Source: Planctomycetota bacterium
GTDB lineage: Bacteria > Planctomycetota > UBA1135 > GCA-002686595
DNA length: 64,000 bases
Assembly (NCBI GenBank): GCA_014238415.1
Contig: JABABA010000006.1
Location: 62,001 to 126,000 of the forward strand
Direction: 5' to 3'
Numbering within the stretch: position 1 is the first letter of the stretch; the number at the start of each line of letters is the position of its first letter. Under the pieces are notes generated by a model. That model made no database searches, was not told where the DNA came from, and saw only the letters and a program-made list of their open reading frames with translations. Made by a program: the position numbers and the translations under genes. Shown here in pieces: positions 25,187 through 33,419 of this stretch.

Positions 25187-25762
25187 ATGCAAGTCGTCCT
25201 TGTCCATCCAGAGATTCCTCATAACACCGGTTGTGCCGCGCGCCTGTGTGCTGCCTTGGACGTGCGATTGCACTTGGTGGAGCCGCTCGGATTTTCGCTC
25301 TCAGATCGCTACCTCAAGCGGGCAGGCCTCGACTATTGGCCGATGGTGGACCTCGTGCGGCATGAGAGTTTGGAGGCTTGTCTTGTGGATCTCGAACAGG
25401 GCAGCGAGCGACCCCTACAAGAGCGCCTGCGCTTGTTCAGTGCGCGCGGAGGCAGGTCGTGTTTTCAGACCGAGTTCTTTGCCGATGACCTCTTGTTGTT
25501 TGGGTCTGAGACCAAGGGGCTTCCGGCGGACTTTCTGGCTTCCAATGAAGCCAGAAGGGTGTATTTGCCGATTCAAGCGGGCATTCGTAGCTTGAACCTG
25601 GCGAACACCATTGCGGTGGGTCTCTACACTGCCTTGGATCGTGCGGGGGTGGCCCTGCCGGAGAACGATGGATCCCATGCGCCCCACCCTGATGCCCTGA
25701 AAGATGTCTGGCCTCAGGATGTGGTGCGGGACTCGGGGGTCAAGGGGCTGCCGGGGTGCTAG
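25187..25762 (+). CDS. trmL: tRNA (cytidine/uridine-34-2'-O)-methyltransferase
   Basis: A 191-residue SPOUT methyltransferase. It has the TrmL N-terminus VVLVHPEIPHNTGCAARLCAAL and the knotted SAM-binding site made of LLLFGSETKGLP and YLPIQAGIRSLNLANTIAVGLYTAL. TrmL methylates the ribose of the wobble base in tRNA-Leu isoacceptors. Length is slightly above the E. coli enzyme (157) because of extra residues after position 165. The next gene starts 10 bp downstream, probably co-transcribed. Confidence 0.92.
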   Translation: MQVVLVHPEIPHNTGCAARLCAALDVRLHLVEPLGFSLSDRYLKRAGLDYWPMVDLVRHESLEACLVDLEQGSERPLQERLRLFSARGGRSCFQTEFFADDLLLFGSETKGLPADFLASNEARRVYLPIQAGIRSLNLANTIAVGLYTALDRAGVALPENDGSHAPHPDALKDVWPQDVVRDSGVKGLPGC

Positions 25763-25772
25763 AACGGTGTCC

Positions 25773-26312
25773 ATGAAGACGATTCACGCAGCCCTTCTGC
25801 CCTCCACCCTTGCACTCTCGGTTCTTCTTTCCGTCGGTTGCGCGGGGTCGCCCAAACGGTCACCTGTTTCTGACCCAGAGGCTGCAAAGGTGCAGTTCGC
25901 GCGCATCGCCGCCCTTGAGGGTTCTTGGTATGAGGCCGACGGCTCTCAGGAGGCGGCGACTCTGATTTACGAGATGACCTCTGGCGGCAGTGTCGTGCTG
26001 GAAACCACGTTCCCCGGTGCGCCTCACGAGATGCGCACTCTCTATTTTGTGCACAACGATGTGCTGACCCTGGTGCACTATTGCGCCATTGGCAATCGGC
26101 CGCGCATGGTCGCGAATTCCTGGGACGCGGGCAGTTTGCACTTTTCCCTTGATGGGGACGGAGGGTTGGAGTCCCCCGACGAGATGCACATGCACAGCGC
26201 CTCGTTCAGCTTCCTCGGGCCCGACACTCTGCAGACTTCATGGGCCTTGTTCGATCAGGGCGAGCAGACTGCCGATCACGGGTCCAAGCTGATTCGCCGT
26301 TCCGAGAACTAG
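25773..26312 (+). CDS. lipoprotein of DUF1579/DUF6265-like type
   Basis: A 179-residue protein with a lipoprotein signal (VLLSVGCAG, Cys23). The mature part is a small beta-barrel-like domain: ARIAALEGSWYEADGSQEA, YEMTSGGSVVLETTFPGAPHEM, LVHYCAIGNRPRM and HMHSASFSFLGPDTLQTSW. This resembles uncharacterised proteins that begin with a LxGxW motif and belong to a calycin-like group. It is expected to sit in the periplasm and bind a small ligand, but no ligand is known. It follows trmL by 10 bp. Confidence 0.75.
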   Translation: MKTIHAALLPSTLALSVLLSVGCAGSPKRSPVSDPEAAKVQFARIAALEGSWYEADGSQEAATLIYEMTSGGSVVLETTFPGAPHEMRTLYFVHNDVLTLVHYCAIGNRPRMVANSWDAGSLHFSLDGDGGLESPDEMHMHSASFSFLGPDTLQTSWALFDQGEQTADHGSKLIRRSEN

Positions 26313-26333
26313 CTCGATCAGGGACGGGCGAAC

Positions 26334-27995
26334 TCAGTATCCATAGCGTTGCCAGAATTGCCTGACTCGCTGTGTGTCTTCAGAGTATTCCCACACCAGG
26401 AGGGCATAGGCTCGGGGAAAGTCCGCCTGCTGCGGGACAGCATGCACGCGGGGAATGACTGCCTCGCGTAAGGGCGCCTCTCCTTCTGGATCCTGGCCAA
26501 AGACAATGCGCGCGCTGGCTCGAACCGCGGCGTCAAAAGCGGGAGAATCCGGTTCCAGCGCAGCCTTGGGAACGATCATGGCCTGCAGCACCGTTGGTTT
26601 GCGCTTGAGGAACCAGGCTCGTGCTACTCGGCGGTCGTGGCCGGCGCTGCGCGACTCTGCTGAACGCGGCAAGCTGGCGACCTCGGGGTCCACCAGGCCA
26701 TTGCGGTCATAGACCACCATGCCCGACTCCCAGCCAATGGCCCCGATGGCGCCCATCACGATTGAGTCTTCGGGCTTGTAGATTGCTCCGAGCGCACGGC
26801 CAATGGCCCGGAAGCTGTCGAGGTTCTGGGCGCTGCGCTTGAACTGGGCGCGCTCGCTGCGGAAGGTCCCCTTGTCGAAGGAGCGGTAGTTCAGTCTTTG
26901 CAGCAAGGCCTCAGGCGCGATTCCATATTGGAATTCACCGGTCAGGGGCAGGGCGCCCATCAGCACCAGGGGCAGGCCCGGCGCCCACGCTCCTCGTGCC
27001 GGCAGGTGCGCCAGAGAGATAGCCAAAGCAGCGCAAAGGAAGGGGCTGATGGGTGTGAGGAAGCGGAAGTAGGGCATCCAATCACCGCCCACCAACAGAT
27101 TGTAGGCCAGCCCCCCGCAACAGATGAGCAAGCAGGCGAGCAGGCCTGAACGCTGGGGGCCGCGCAGGGAGAAGGGCGCGAGCAGCAGCAGGGCCAAGGG
27201 GATCAGGGTCGAGAGTGCCCAACTCGCGCTGGAGGCCATGCCACGCGTCAGTACCGCGCCATCCAACCCGCTCTTGGCCGTCACCGTGTTGGGTAGCCAG
27301 GTTCCGTACACCGAGTGGCGCCAGAACAGGAGCAGCGCCAGCCCGAGCAATTGCAAGCCAAGGGTCAGGGTCCAGCGCAAGCGGGAGGGGCGCTGTGACA
27401 GAGGGCGCAGTCGTGCGGTCAGGACTATCGTCAGAGGAATACCTGCCGCCCACAAAAACCCCTCGGGCCTCAGCCAGATGACTGCGATGGTGCCGAGCCC
27501 TGCGGTGATTCCGTAAAGCCGCTCCTTCTTCCACTTGCTTTGCTTTTGGAGCAGAGCGCGCCCCGCGAGGAACATGAAGAAGGTCTGAGCGCTGGTCTCG
27601 AGCCCGCCGCTGCACCAGATCACGAAAGGAGGGTGCAGGACCAGGGCGGCGATACCCAGAGCCCCCGCTGTGCGCCGCAGCCCCAGGTCCAGGACCAGGA
27701 AACGGTGCAGCAAGACCACCGTTCCGCAGCCGAAGAAGGCGCCCATCAGCTGAGCGGCCGTGGACAGGCTGAAGCCAAAGGCATAGGCACCGCGCAGGAG
27801 CCAGACCCAGAGTACCGTGCTATACCCTTCCACTGGCGGCGTGTCGCTTGGGTTCCAGGTGGCGAGGCCCATCTCTGCCCAGTTGCGCGCATAACGGAAG
27901 GCGATGAAGGAGTCCTCGATCAGGAACTGGGACCGAGTGGCAAGTTGGCCCAGTAGCACCGCCAGGGCAAGGCCCAGGGCGATCCATGCGTCCAT
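26334..27995 (-). CDS. GT-C type membrane glycosyltransferase-like protein
   Basis: A 553-residue protein with about 10 membrane helices. The first periplasmic loop carries EDSFIAFRYARNWAEMGL followed by PVEGYSTVLWVWLL, the pattern of polyprenyl-phosphate-sugar-dependent GT-C transferases (arabinosyl/mannosyl type), with acidic ED as the likely catalytic pair. A soluble C-terminal domain of about 180 residues follows (DSIVMGAIGAIGWESGMVVYDRNGLVDPEVA), also typical. It would transfer a lipid-linked sugar on the outer face of the inner membrane. The ATG at 27995 puts the first helix at the N-terminus; the frame extends 40 codons further but overlaps rlmD's leader. Confidence 0.75.
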   Translation of the reverse strand: MDAWIALGLALAVLLGQLATRSQFLIEDSFIAFRYARNWAEMGLATWNPSDTPPVEGYSTVLWVWLLRGAYAFGFSLSTAAQLMGAFFGCGTVVLLHRFLVLDLGLRRTAGALGIAALVLHPPFVIWCSGGLETSAQTFFMFLAGRALLQKQSKWKKERLYGITAGLGTIAVIWLRPEGFLWAAGIPLTIVLTARLRPLSQRPSRLRWTLTLGLQLLGLALLLFWRHSVYGTWLPNTVTAKSGLDGAVLTRGMASSASWALSTLIPLALLLLAPFSLRGPQRSGLLACLLICCGGLAYNLLVGGDWMPYFRFLTPISPFLCAALAISLAHLPARGAWAPGLPLVLMGALPLTGEFQYGIAPEALLQRLNYRSFDKGTFRSERAQFKRSAQNLDSFRAIGRALGAIYKPEDSIVMGAIGAIGWESGMVVYDRNGLVDPEVASLPRSAESRSAGHDRRVARAWFLKRKPTVLQAMIVPKAALEPDSPAFDAAVRASARIVFGQDPEGEAPLREAVIPRVHAVPQQADFPRAYALLVWEYSEDTQRVRQFWQRYGY

Positions 27996-28071
27996 GCCGT
28001 ATCCACCTTGCCGCGACTCTTGTTGGTTTGCCCTGACCATGCTGCTCGTTGCAGGATACTCTCCTGCCCTG

Positions 28072-29517
28072 ATGAACGACAATACCCAAGCAAATCCCGG
28101 GTCTCTGCCCCGCAAGGGAGATCAAGTGGAACTGCTGGCCATTGGAATCGGCCCTCGTGGGCACGTTCTTGCTGAGACCAGCGGAATTCCCGTGCGTATC
28201 AAGGGATGCGCGGCTCCGGGGGATCGGGTCAAGGTGCGACTGCTACGCAAGGGGCGCGGAGTATTTGATGGCCAGCTCCTTGAGGTTTTGGATGCCAGCT
28301 CCGAACACACCGATCCCCTCTGTCGTCACGCGGGAACCTGTGGCGGGTGTTCGTTTCAAGCAGTGAGCTATCCCGCCCAACTCGAAGCCAAGTGGTCGTG
28401 GATTCAGAGCGCCCTGGCCGAATCTGATCTGACTCATGTGCCCGAGGTTCAGCCCATTATCGGCATGCAGGATCCTTGGCATTATCGCAACAAGATGGAC
28501 TTCACCTTTGGCTCCCGGCGTTGGATTGAAGAGCACGAAGAACAGGGAGTTGTCGCGGACTTTGGACTGGGTCTGCATGTGCCAGGGCGCTGGGACAAGG
28601 TGCTGGATATTGAAGAGTGTCTGATTGCTTTCCCCGAAGCTTCGGCAATCTTGAACAGTGCCAGGCGGTATGCCCGTCAGCAGAATTTGGATCCTTGGGA
28701 TGTGAAGGAATCCAGGGGACTCTTGCGTCATCTGGTCTTGCGCAAGGGGGTTCACACGGGTGAGATTCTGGTGGACCTGGTTACCGAAACGGCGAGTCCC
28801 GAGCGCATAGACCCTTTCGCCGCTGCCTTGCTTGCGGCTCATCCGGAGATCACGACCATGGTCCAGGGAATCCACGCGCGGTCTGCCAAGGTGGCCTTCC
28901 ACGAGGAGCAGAGGATCCTGCACGGGGAGGGAATCATCCACGAAGTTCTGGCGGGCTGCACATTTGAAGTCAGCCCCACCAGTTTCTTTCAGACCAACAC
29001 TCTGCAGGCGGAGCGTTTGGTGCAGTGCATAGGCGAGGCTGCGGGGTTGCAGAACGGGGATGTGCTCTTCGATCTTTATTGCGGTGCCGGGACTCTGGGT
29101 CTTTGCCTTGCCAATCAACGGAAGGACGTGCGGGTCTTCGGTTTCGAAAGTGTGGAGGCTGCTGTGCAGGATGCCCGTCGAAATGCGGCGGCCAATGGAG
29201 CAGATAACTGCGAGTTTCAGGTGGGGGATGTGCGTGCGGTGCTCGAAGGCAGCGCTGATGGGGATCTACCCCGGCCGGATGTGGTGCTGATCGATCCGCC
29301 CAGGGCGGGCCTGCACCCCAAGGTCCCCGCGCAACTGGCGGCCCTCAAGCCTCGCCGCATGGTGCTGGTTTCCTGCAATCCGGTGAGCAACATGGTGGAT
29401 CTGGCGCGCCTGGAGTTTCTCGGTTGGCATTTGACCCACGTGCAGCCCGTGGATTTGTTCCCCCATACGCCTCATGTGGAGTGCGTGTTTACCCTTAGCG
29501 CAGCCCCATTGCCCTAG
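28072..29517 (+). CDS. rlmD: 23S rRNA (uracil-1939-C5)-methyltransferase
   Basis: A 481-residue RumA-type enzyme that methylates U1939 (or the related U747 position) of 23S rRNA using SAM. The N-terminal TRAM domain (about 20-80) is followed by the iron-sulfur Cys cluster in CRHAGTCGGC. The SAM site is LFDLYCGAGTLGL, with VLIDPPRAGLHP and the catalytic nucleophile in LVSCNPVSN. The ATG at 28072 removes an unsupported N-terminal extension of 56 residues that would overlap the divergent gene. It heads a run with yqgE and an AsmA-like gene. Confidence 0.93.
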   Translation: MNDNTQANPGSLPRKGDQVELLAIGIGPRGHVLAETSGIPVRIKGCAAPGDRVKVRLLRKGRGVFDGQLLEVLDASSEHTDPLCRHAGTCGGCSFQAVSYPAQLEAKWSWIQSALAESDLTHVPEVQPIIGMQDPWHYRNKMDFTFGSRRWIEEHEEQGVVADFGLGLHVPGRWDKVLDIEECLIAFPEASAILNSARRYARQQNLDPWDVKESRGLLRHLVLRKGVHTGEILVDLVTETASPERIDPFAAALLAAHPEITTMVQGIHARSAKVAFHEEQRILHGEGIIHEVLAGCTFEVSPTSFFQTNTLQAERLVQCIGEAAGLQNGDVLFDLYCGAGTLGLCLANQRKDVRVFGFESVEAAVQDARRNAAANGADNCEFQVGDVRAVLEGSADGDLPRPDVVLIDPPRAGLHPKVPAQLAALKPRRMVLVSCNPVSNMVDLARLEFLGWHLTHVQPVDLFPHTPHVECVFTLSAAPLP

Positions 29518-29621
29518 TAGCTGATTCGAGGCTTCCATGGGGGGGCGAGATTGAAGATCATGGGCGCGCTTGAAGCACTCCATTCCTTTTTCTTCAGCTG
29601 CCGTTGCACAGGCTGGCACCC

Positions 29622-29635
29622 CTCGCCCGGGCGAG
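29622..29635. promoter_or_regulatory. 14-bp perfect palindrome upstream of yqgE
   Basis: CTCGCCCGGGCGAG is perfectly self-complementary and ends 20 nt before the yqgE start. It could be an operator or the base of a small hairpin. GC-rich palindromes of this size can arise by chance at this base composition. Confidence 0.3.
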
Positions 29636-29655
29636 CCTGGAGAGGATCTGCAGTC

Positions 29656-30189
29656 ATGATCTTTTTGGACCCAGGGACTCTGCTGATTGCTTCCCCCGAG
29701 ATGCTCGATCCAAACTTCATGCATACGGTGGCGATGGTCGGACATCACGATGGAGAAGGGGCGCAGGGGTTGGTGATCAATCGCTGCAAGCCCGGGGGAA
29801 TGAGTCTTGCCGGTCTGGAGATCCAGGAGGGGGGGCCCGTGGGGATTGGCCAGCACCAGTTGTTGCATGCCAGTGATGAGTTCGCTCATTGCTCAACCCT
29901 CGTGGTGGACGGCATCTGGATGGCTCAGGAACCAGGGCCTGTTCTGGAGGCCTTGGAGTCGGGGCGCTTGAGCGTTGATTCCATGCGGCTCTTCGAGGGC
30001 TATTCTGGTTGGGGTGCTGGCCAATTGGAGGTTGAGTTGAGGGAGAAGGCCTGGCTGGTATGCAAACCCGCCCCTCGGCTAGTCTTTGGCGAATTGCGAG
30101 CAGCGGCGATCTGGCGCGAGGCTCTGCGCCTGATGGGGCCTGCAGCGGAGGGCCTGGCTTACCTGCCACCTGACATTTCCTGGAACTGA
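29656..30189 (+). CDS. YqgE/AlgH family protein
   Basis: A 177-residue protein with the family pattern: LIASPEMLDPNFMHTVAMVGHHDGEGAQGLVINR at the N-terminus and LFEGYSGWGAGQLEVELREKAWLV in the second half. Members are widespread; the AlgH name comes from alginate regulation in Pseudomonas, but the biochemical role is not settled. The ATG at 29656 begins the conserved domain. It is 138 bp after rlmD and 30 bp before the AsmA-like gene. Confidence 0.92.
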   Translation: MIFLDPGTLLIASPEMLDPNFMHTVAMVGHHDGEGAQGLVINRCKPGGMSLAGLEIQEGGPVGIGQHQLLHASDEFAHCSTLVVDGIWMAQEPGPVLEALESGRLSVDSMRLFEGYSGWGAGQLEVELREKAWLVCKPAPRLVFGELRAAAIWREALRLMGPAAEGLAYLPPDISWN

Positions 30190-30219
30190 ACTTTCTGGAC
30201 TTCAACCGAGACAAAATCC

Positions 30220-32292
30220 ATGGCCGCTTCTCAGCAACCTCGCCGACTGAACCGCTTCTTGCGAGGGGGGCTTGGGTTCATGGTGAACGTGCTGATTGTT
30301 GTTGTTTTTGGGACAAGTGGGGTCGTGCTTGCCGGGTACCTGTTTGGTCCCAGCATGTTGGCCGGCACCTTCGCGCGCAACCTTGAGGAACAGGTCAGCG
30401 CGGATCTGCGGGGCGCCATCAGCATGCGAGATCTGGAGCTTGGGTGGGGGCCCAGTCAGATTGTCCATGGGCTGCGCCTGCTGGATGAGGGAGGCAATCT
30501 TGTGCTTGAGGGAGATGTGACTTTCCCCAGCCCCTGGGTCAATTCGCGAGTCCCTTGGACGGTGGCCCTCATAGCTGGCCGGGTGGTGATTGGTGAGGAC
30601 GGATCACTCAACGTGTTGCGCGCATTGGAAGACAAGAGTCGGCCCGGTGAAGGTCTTTCACCTAGAGTAGAAATTCCGGAAGAACTGGACTTGAACCTGC
30701 GAATTCTCCCGGGCGGTCGGGGACTGGATCTGGTCGACCTTCGCAAACAGGACGCAAGCCTTCACTTAGGCGCAGGGCTGCTGGAACTCTCCCTGGATCA
30801 GGCATCGAGAGAATCGTCGGTTGGTTCCTTGGCCATAAATTGCACGATCAGTGACGATTCACAAGTTGGCGAGGTGGAGTTGTCCCTGATCCGCGCCAGC
30901 GTGGATACGGGTCTCGTTGGAAACTTACAGGTGAAGACGGTGCCTGGTCACTGGATCGATGAGTGGTTGGAAACATCCTGGAAGTTTGCCGATTGGGTTG
31001 AAGATGTGTTCTCCCTGTCTATGACCCTGGAAGCCACAGGTGTGCAGACTTCGACTGTCAGCTTGCAGGTCACGGAACCCGAAGGTACGCGCTTGACTGC
31101 AGCCGGTACCCTCGATGCTGATGGACTTCGTCTGCGAACCTTGCCTGGCGCCTGTCGCATCAGTGCCCGCGCCGACCTTCTAATCGGTGGCCTGGGGGAT
31201 CTGTTGGAGCCTGAAGTCGCGATTGCCAAGACAACTCTCTTGGAGGGGCGCTTGAGCGATGGCGGCTTCTTGGTGGATGCAGACACTCTTGAGACGCGGC
31301 TTTTCTTCTCCTTGACGCCGGACTCTTTTCCCCGCGCCACTCTTGGGGAGCTTTCGTTGCCGGCGGATGTCAGCACTCTGTGGGTGGACTTTCAAGGTCA
31401 GGATCGACGAGCAGCCGTACTTGGCTTGATTGGCGGAGATGGCGGGCGCTTTGACCTGGACATTCGCGAGACGCCAGGCAATCCGGCCCAGGCGGACCTC
31501 ACACTACGCCAGGTCAGTCCGGCTGTGCTGGAGAAGTGGTGGGGCCTGCCCCCCATGCTTGTGAAAACCCTGGGCGCGAGGATTGATATCCACCTTAGCC
31601 GCGCGCAAGCGGGGGAACCCTTGCGGATTCAGTTGACCGGCAGTGCTGGGAAAGGCTTCGAAGTGGTGCTGGATCAGCAGGGATTGCAGTCGCTGGAGGG
31701 CGTTCCGTTGGAACTTTCTTGCCCTCTGGAGCCAGCTTTCTTCATGGCCTGGATTCAGCCCATGCTTCCCTGGCTTGCGTTGCTCACCCCTGACCAGATC
31801 GGCACTCTGCCCATCCGCGTTGAGTCATTTCGATTGCCGCGCGATGGCAAGTTGGAGGATCTTGAACTGCTGCTCTCGTTGGATTTCTCGGAGGTACCTC
31901 TGCGCTTGGTGGGGGCCCTCGACCGATTGCTTGCCGCGGGGCAAGAGCGCGCGATCTCTCCAGGTTTGGCCGATCCGATTCGCGTACGGATTTCCGGAGG
32001 TGTGCTTTCTTATGAGGGCTTCACGCTGCCAATGGGTAGTCACGAAGTGGATGCGGAGGGCACCCTCAATTTGATGGCCCGTGAGTGCCGCGTGGCGTTG
32101 GAAATGCCCTTGGACATCTTGCATCAATCGATTCTTGGCATGGCACGGGATTTCCCACGCGCGGGCTTGTCGAGCATGACCATACCGATAGAGTTCAATG
32201 GTTCCGTGGGGGCTGAACGCCTGCAGGTGGATGTGAGTACCTTGATGCAGGTGCGTGAACTGCTCGACCCGCTGCTCAGCGGGGACGGCTGA
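30220..32292 (+). CDS. AsmA/YhdP-like membrane-anchored protein
   Basis: A 690-residue protein with one N-terminal membrane helix (about 20-45) and a long periplasmic region rich in short beta strands. The segment after the helix (VSADLRGAISMRDLELGWGPSQIVHGLRLLDEGG) is like the start of AsmA-family proteins, as is the Leu-rich repeat-free beta pattern ending MTIPIEFNGSVGAERLQVD. AsmA relatives are linked to lipid transport between membranes. Family placement is by architecture, and sequence identity may be low. It abuts the frataxin-like gene with no spacer (stop codons adjacent, opposite strands). Confidence 0.6.
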   Translation: MAASQQPRRLNRFLRGGLGFMVNVLIVVVFGTSGVVLAGYLFGPSMLAGTFARNLEEQVSADLRGAISMRDLELGWGPSQIVHGLRLLDEGGNLVLEGDVTFPSPWVNSRVPWTVALIAGRVVIGEDGSLNVLRALEDKSRPGEGLSPRVEIPEELDLNLRILPGGRGLDLVDLRKQDASLHLGAGLLELSLDQASRESSVGSLAINCTISDDSQVGEVELSLIRASVDTGLVGNLQVKTVPGHWIDEWLETSWKFADWVEDVFSLSMTLEATGVQTSTVSLQVTEPEGTRLTAAGTLDADGLRLRTLPGACRISARADLLIGGLGDLLEPEVAIAKTTLLEGRLSDGGFLVDADTLETRLFFSLTPDSFPRATLGELSLPADVSTLWVDFQGQDRRAAVLGLIGGDGGRFDLDIRETPGNPAQADLTLRQVSPAVLEKWWGLPPMLVKTLGARIDIHLSRAQAGEPLRIQLTGSAGKGFEVVLDQQGLQSLEGVPLELSCPLEPAFFMAWIQPMLPWLALLTPDQIGTLPIRVESFRLPRDGKLEDLELLLSLDFSEVPLRLVGALDRLLAAGQERAISPGLADPIRVRISGGVLSYEGFTLPMGSHEVDAEGTLNLMARECRVALEMPLDILHQSILGMARDFPRAGLSSMTIPIEFNGSVGAERLQVDVSTLMQVRELLDPLLSGDG

Positions 32293-32613
32293 TCAGGGGC
32301 TGACCGTGCGTCCAAGACGCTTGGAGACCATCTCGGCCAGACGCTGGAACAACTCATGCCCGTCCCGGTCGCAGAGCCAGGCGCTGCGCTCATCGTCCCA
32401 TGTGTAGTGCCAGGCGGAAGTCGCCGCAGCGAACCACATCTGGCTGGCGGCAGACTGACGGTTGAGCACGAACTGCGGCCCGCTGGCGAACTCCAACTTG
32501 ATCACTCCGTCGGCGGAGGAGTAGTCGAGTTCGTCCGGATCAAACCCCTCGAGCCAGTCCTCAAGGTGCTCGAGGCAGATATCGGAGCGCTGGAGAAATG
32601 TGTTGGTTTCCAT
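32293..32613 (-). CDS. cyaY: frataxin-like iron-sulfur assembly protein CyaY
   Basis: A 106-residue protein covering the complete frataxin fold: an N-terminal helix with acidic residues (CLEHLEDWLEGFDPDELDY), the strand series DGVIKLEFASGPQFVLNRQ, the family-typical QMWFAAATSAWHYTW, and a C-terminal helix (ELFQRLAEMVSKRLG). Frataxin binds iron and modulates the cysteine desulfurase in Fe-S assembly. CyaY is mostly known from Proteobacteria, so presence here is notable. A cysteine desulfurase is encoded at 45493-46653. Confidence 0.85.
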   Translation of the reverse strand: METNTFLQRSDICLEHLEDWLEGFDPDELDYSSADGVIKLEFASGPQFVLNRQSAASQMWFAAATSAWHYTWDDERSAWLCDRDGHELFQRLAEMVSKRLGRTVSP

Positions 32614-32682
32614 AGGTGCGCCTGTTTCCAGGTCTCGTGTCAGATAGTAGCACTATCTCGCCAGAGTCCAAAGGAATGACAT

Positions 32683-33348
32683 CTAGCCTGCCCAAGAACA
32701 AACGGGGCAAGCCTTTGGATCGTGGCCCCGGGCGGGGCAATGCTCTCGCCCGCAGAAAATCATGGCCAGGTGCAGAAAGGCCCAGTCATCTTCAGGGAAG
32801 AGCGCTTTGAGATCCTGTTCAGTGCGTACCACGGTCGAGCCATTGGAGAGCCCCCAGCGCTCGGCTAGCCTGTGAATGTGCGTGTCCACGGGAAAAGCAG
32901 GTACCCCGAAGGCCTGCACCATGACCACGCTGGCGGTCTTGTGTCCTACCCCTGGCAAGTCCTCAAGGGCTTGCATGTCCTCAGGCACTTCGCCACCGTG
33001 GCGCTCTAAGAGCAACTGGGACATGCGCTTGAGATTCTTGGCCTTGGTTGGGGCCAGCCCGATCTGACGAATCAGGTTCTTGATGTCAGTTACCGACATC
33101 TTGGCCATGGATTCGGCGTCACTGGCTCGCTTGAAGAGTTCCGGGGTGACCTCGTTGACCTTCTTGTCGGTGGTCTGTGCCGAGAGCATGACAGCTACCA
33201 GGAGCGTGAAGGGACTCGCATGATCGAGGGGCACGTCCGGCGAGGGGAATAGTTCGTGCAGTTGCGCGGCGATGCGCGAGGCCTTGGCCTGCTGTCTGGC
33301 GTTGGGGCGCTTGGGCCCCGGAATTCTTGATCCTGTGCGGCCCGGCAT
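32683..33348 (-). CDS. nth: endonuclease III (DNA glycosylase/AP lyase)
   Basis: A 221-residue HhH-GPD base-excision repair enzyme that removes oxidised pyrimidines and cleaves the AP site. It has LSAQTTDKKVNEVTP, the helix-hairpin-helix LPGVGHKTASVVM with the catalytic Lys, and VDTHIHRLAERWGLS with the catalytic Asp. The iron-sulfur loop is CGREHCPARGHDPKACPVC, which has four cysteines spaced 4, 9 and 2 rather than the E. coli 6, 2 and 5. It is located 69 bp upstream of cyaY on the same strand. Confidence 0.93.
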   Translation of the reverse strand: MPGRTGSRIPGPKRPNARQQAKASRIAAQLHELFPSPDVPLDHASPFTLLVAVMLSAQTTDKKVNEVTPELFKRASDAESMAKMSVTDIKNLIRQIGLAPTKAKNLKRMSQLLLERHGGEVPEDMQALEDLPGVGHKTASVVMVQAFGVPAFPVDTHIHRLAERWGLSNGSTVVRTEQDLKALFPEDDWAFLHLAMIFCGREHCPARGHDPKACPVCSWAG

Positions 33349-33419
33349 GGATCAAGCGTAACGCCTTGCGGGGAGGGGCGCGGGCGCGGGGCCTGGGTCA
33401 GGTGAGTTGGCTCTCGCCC

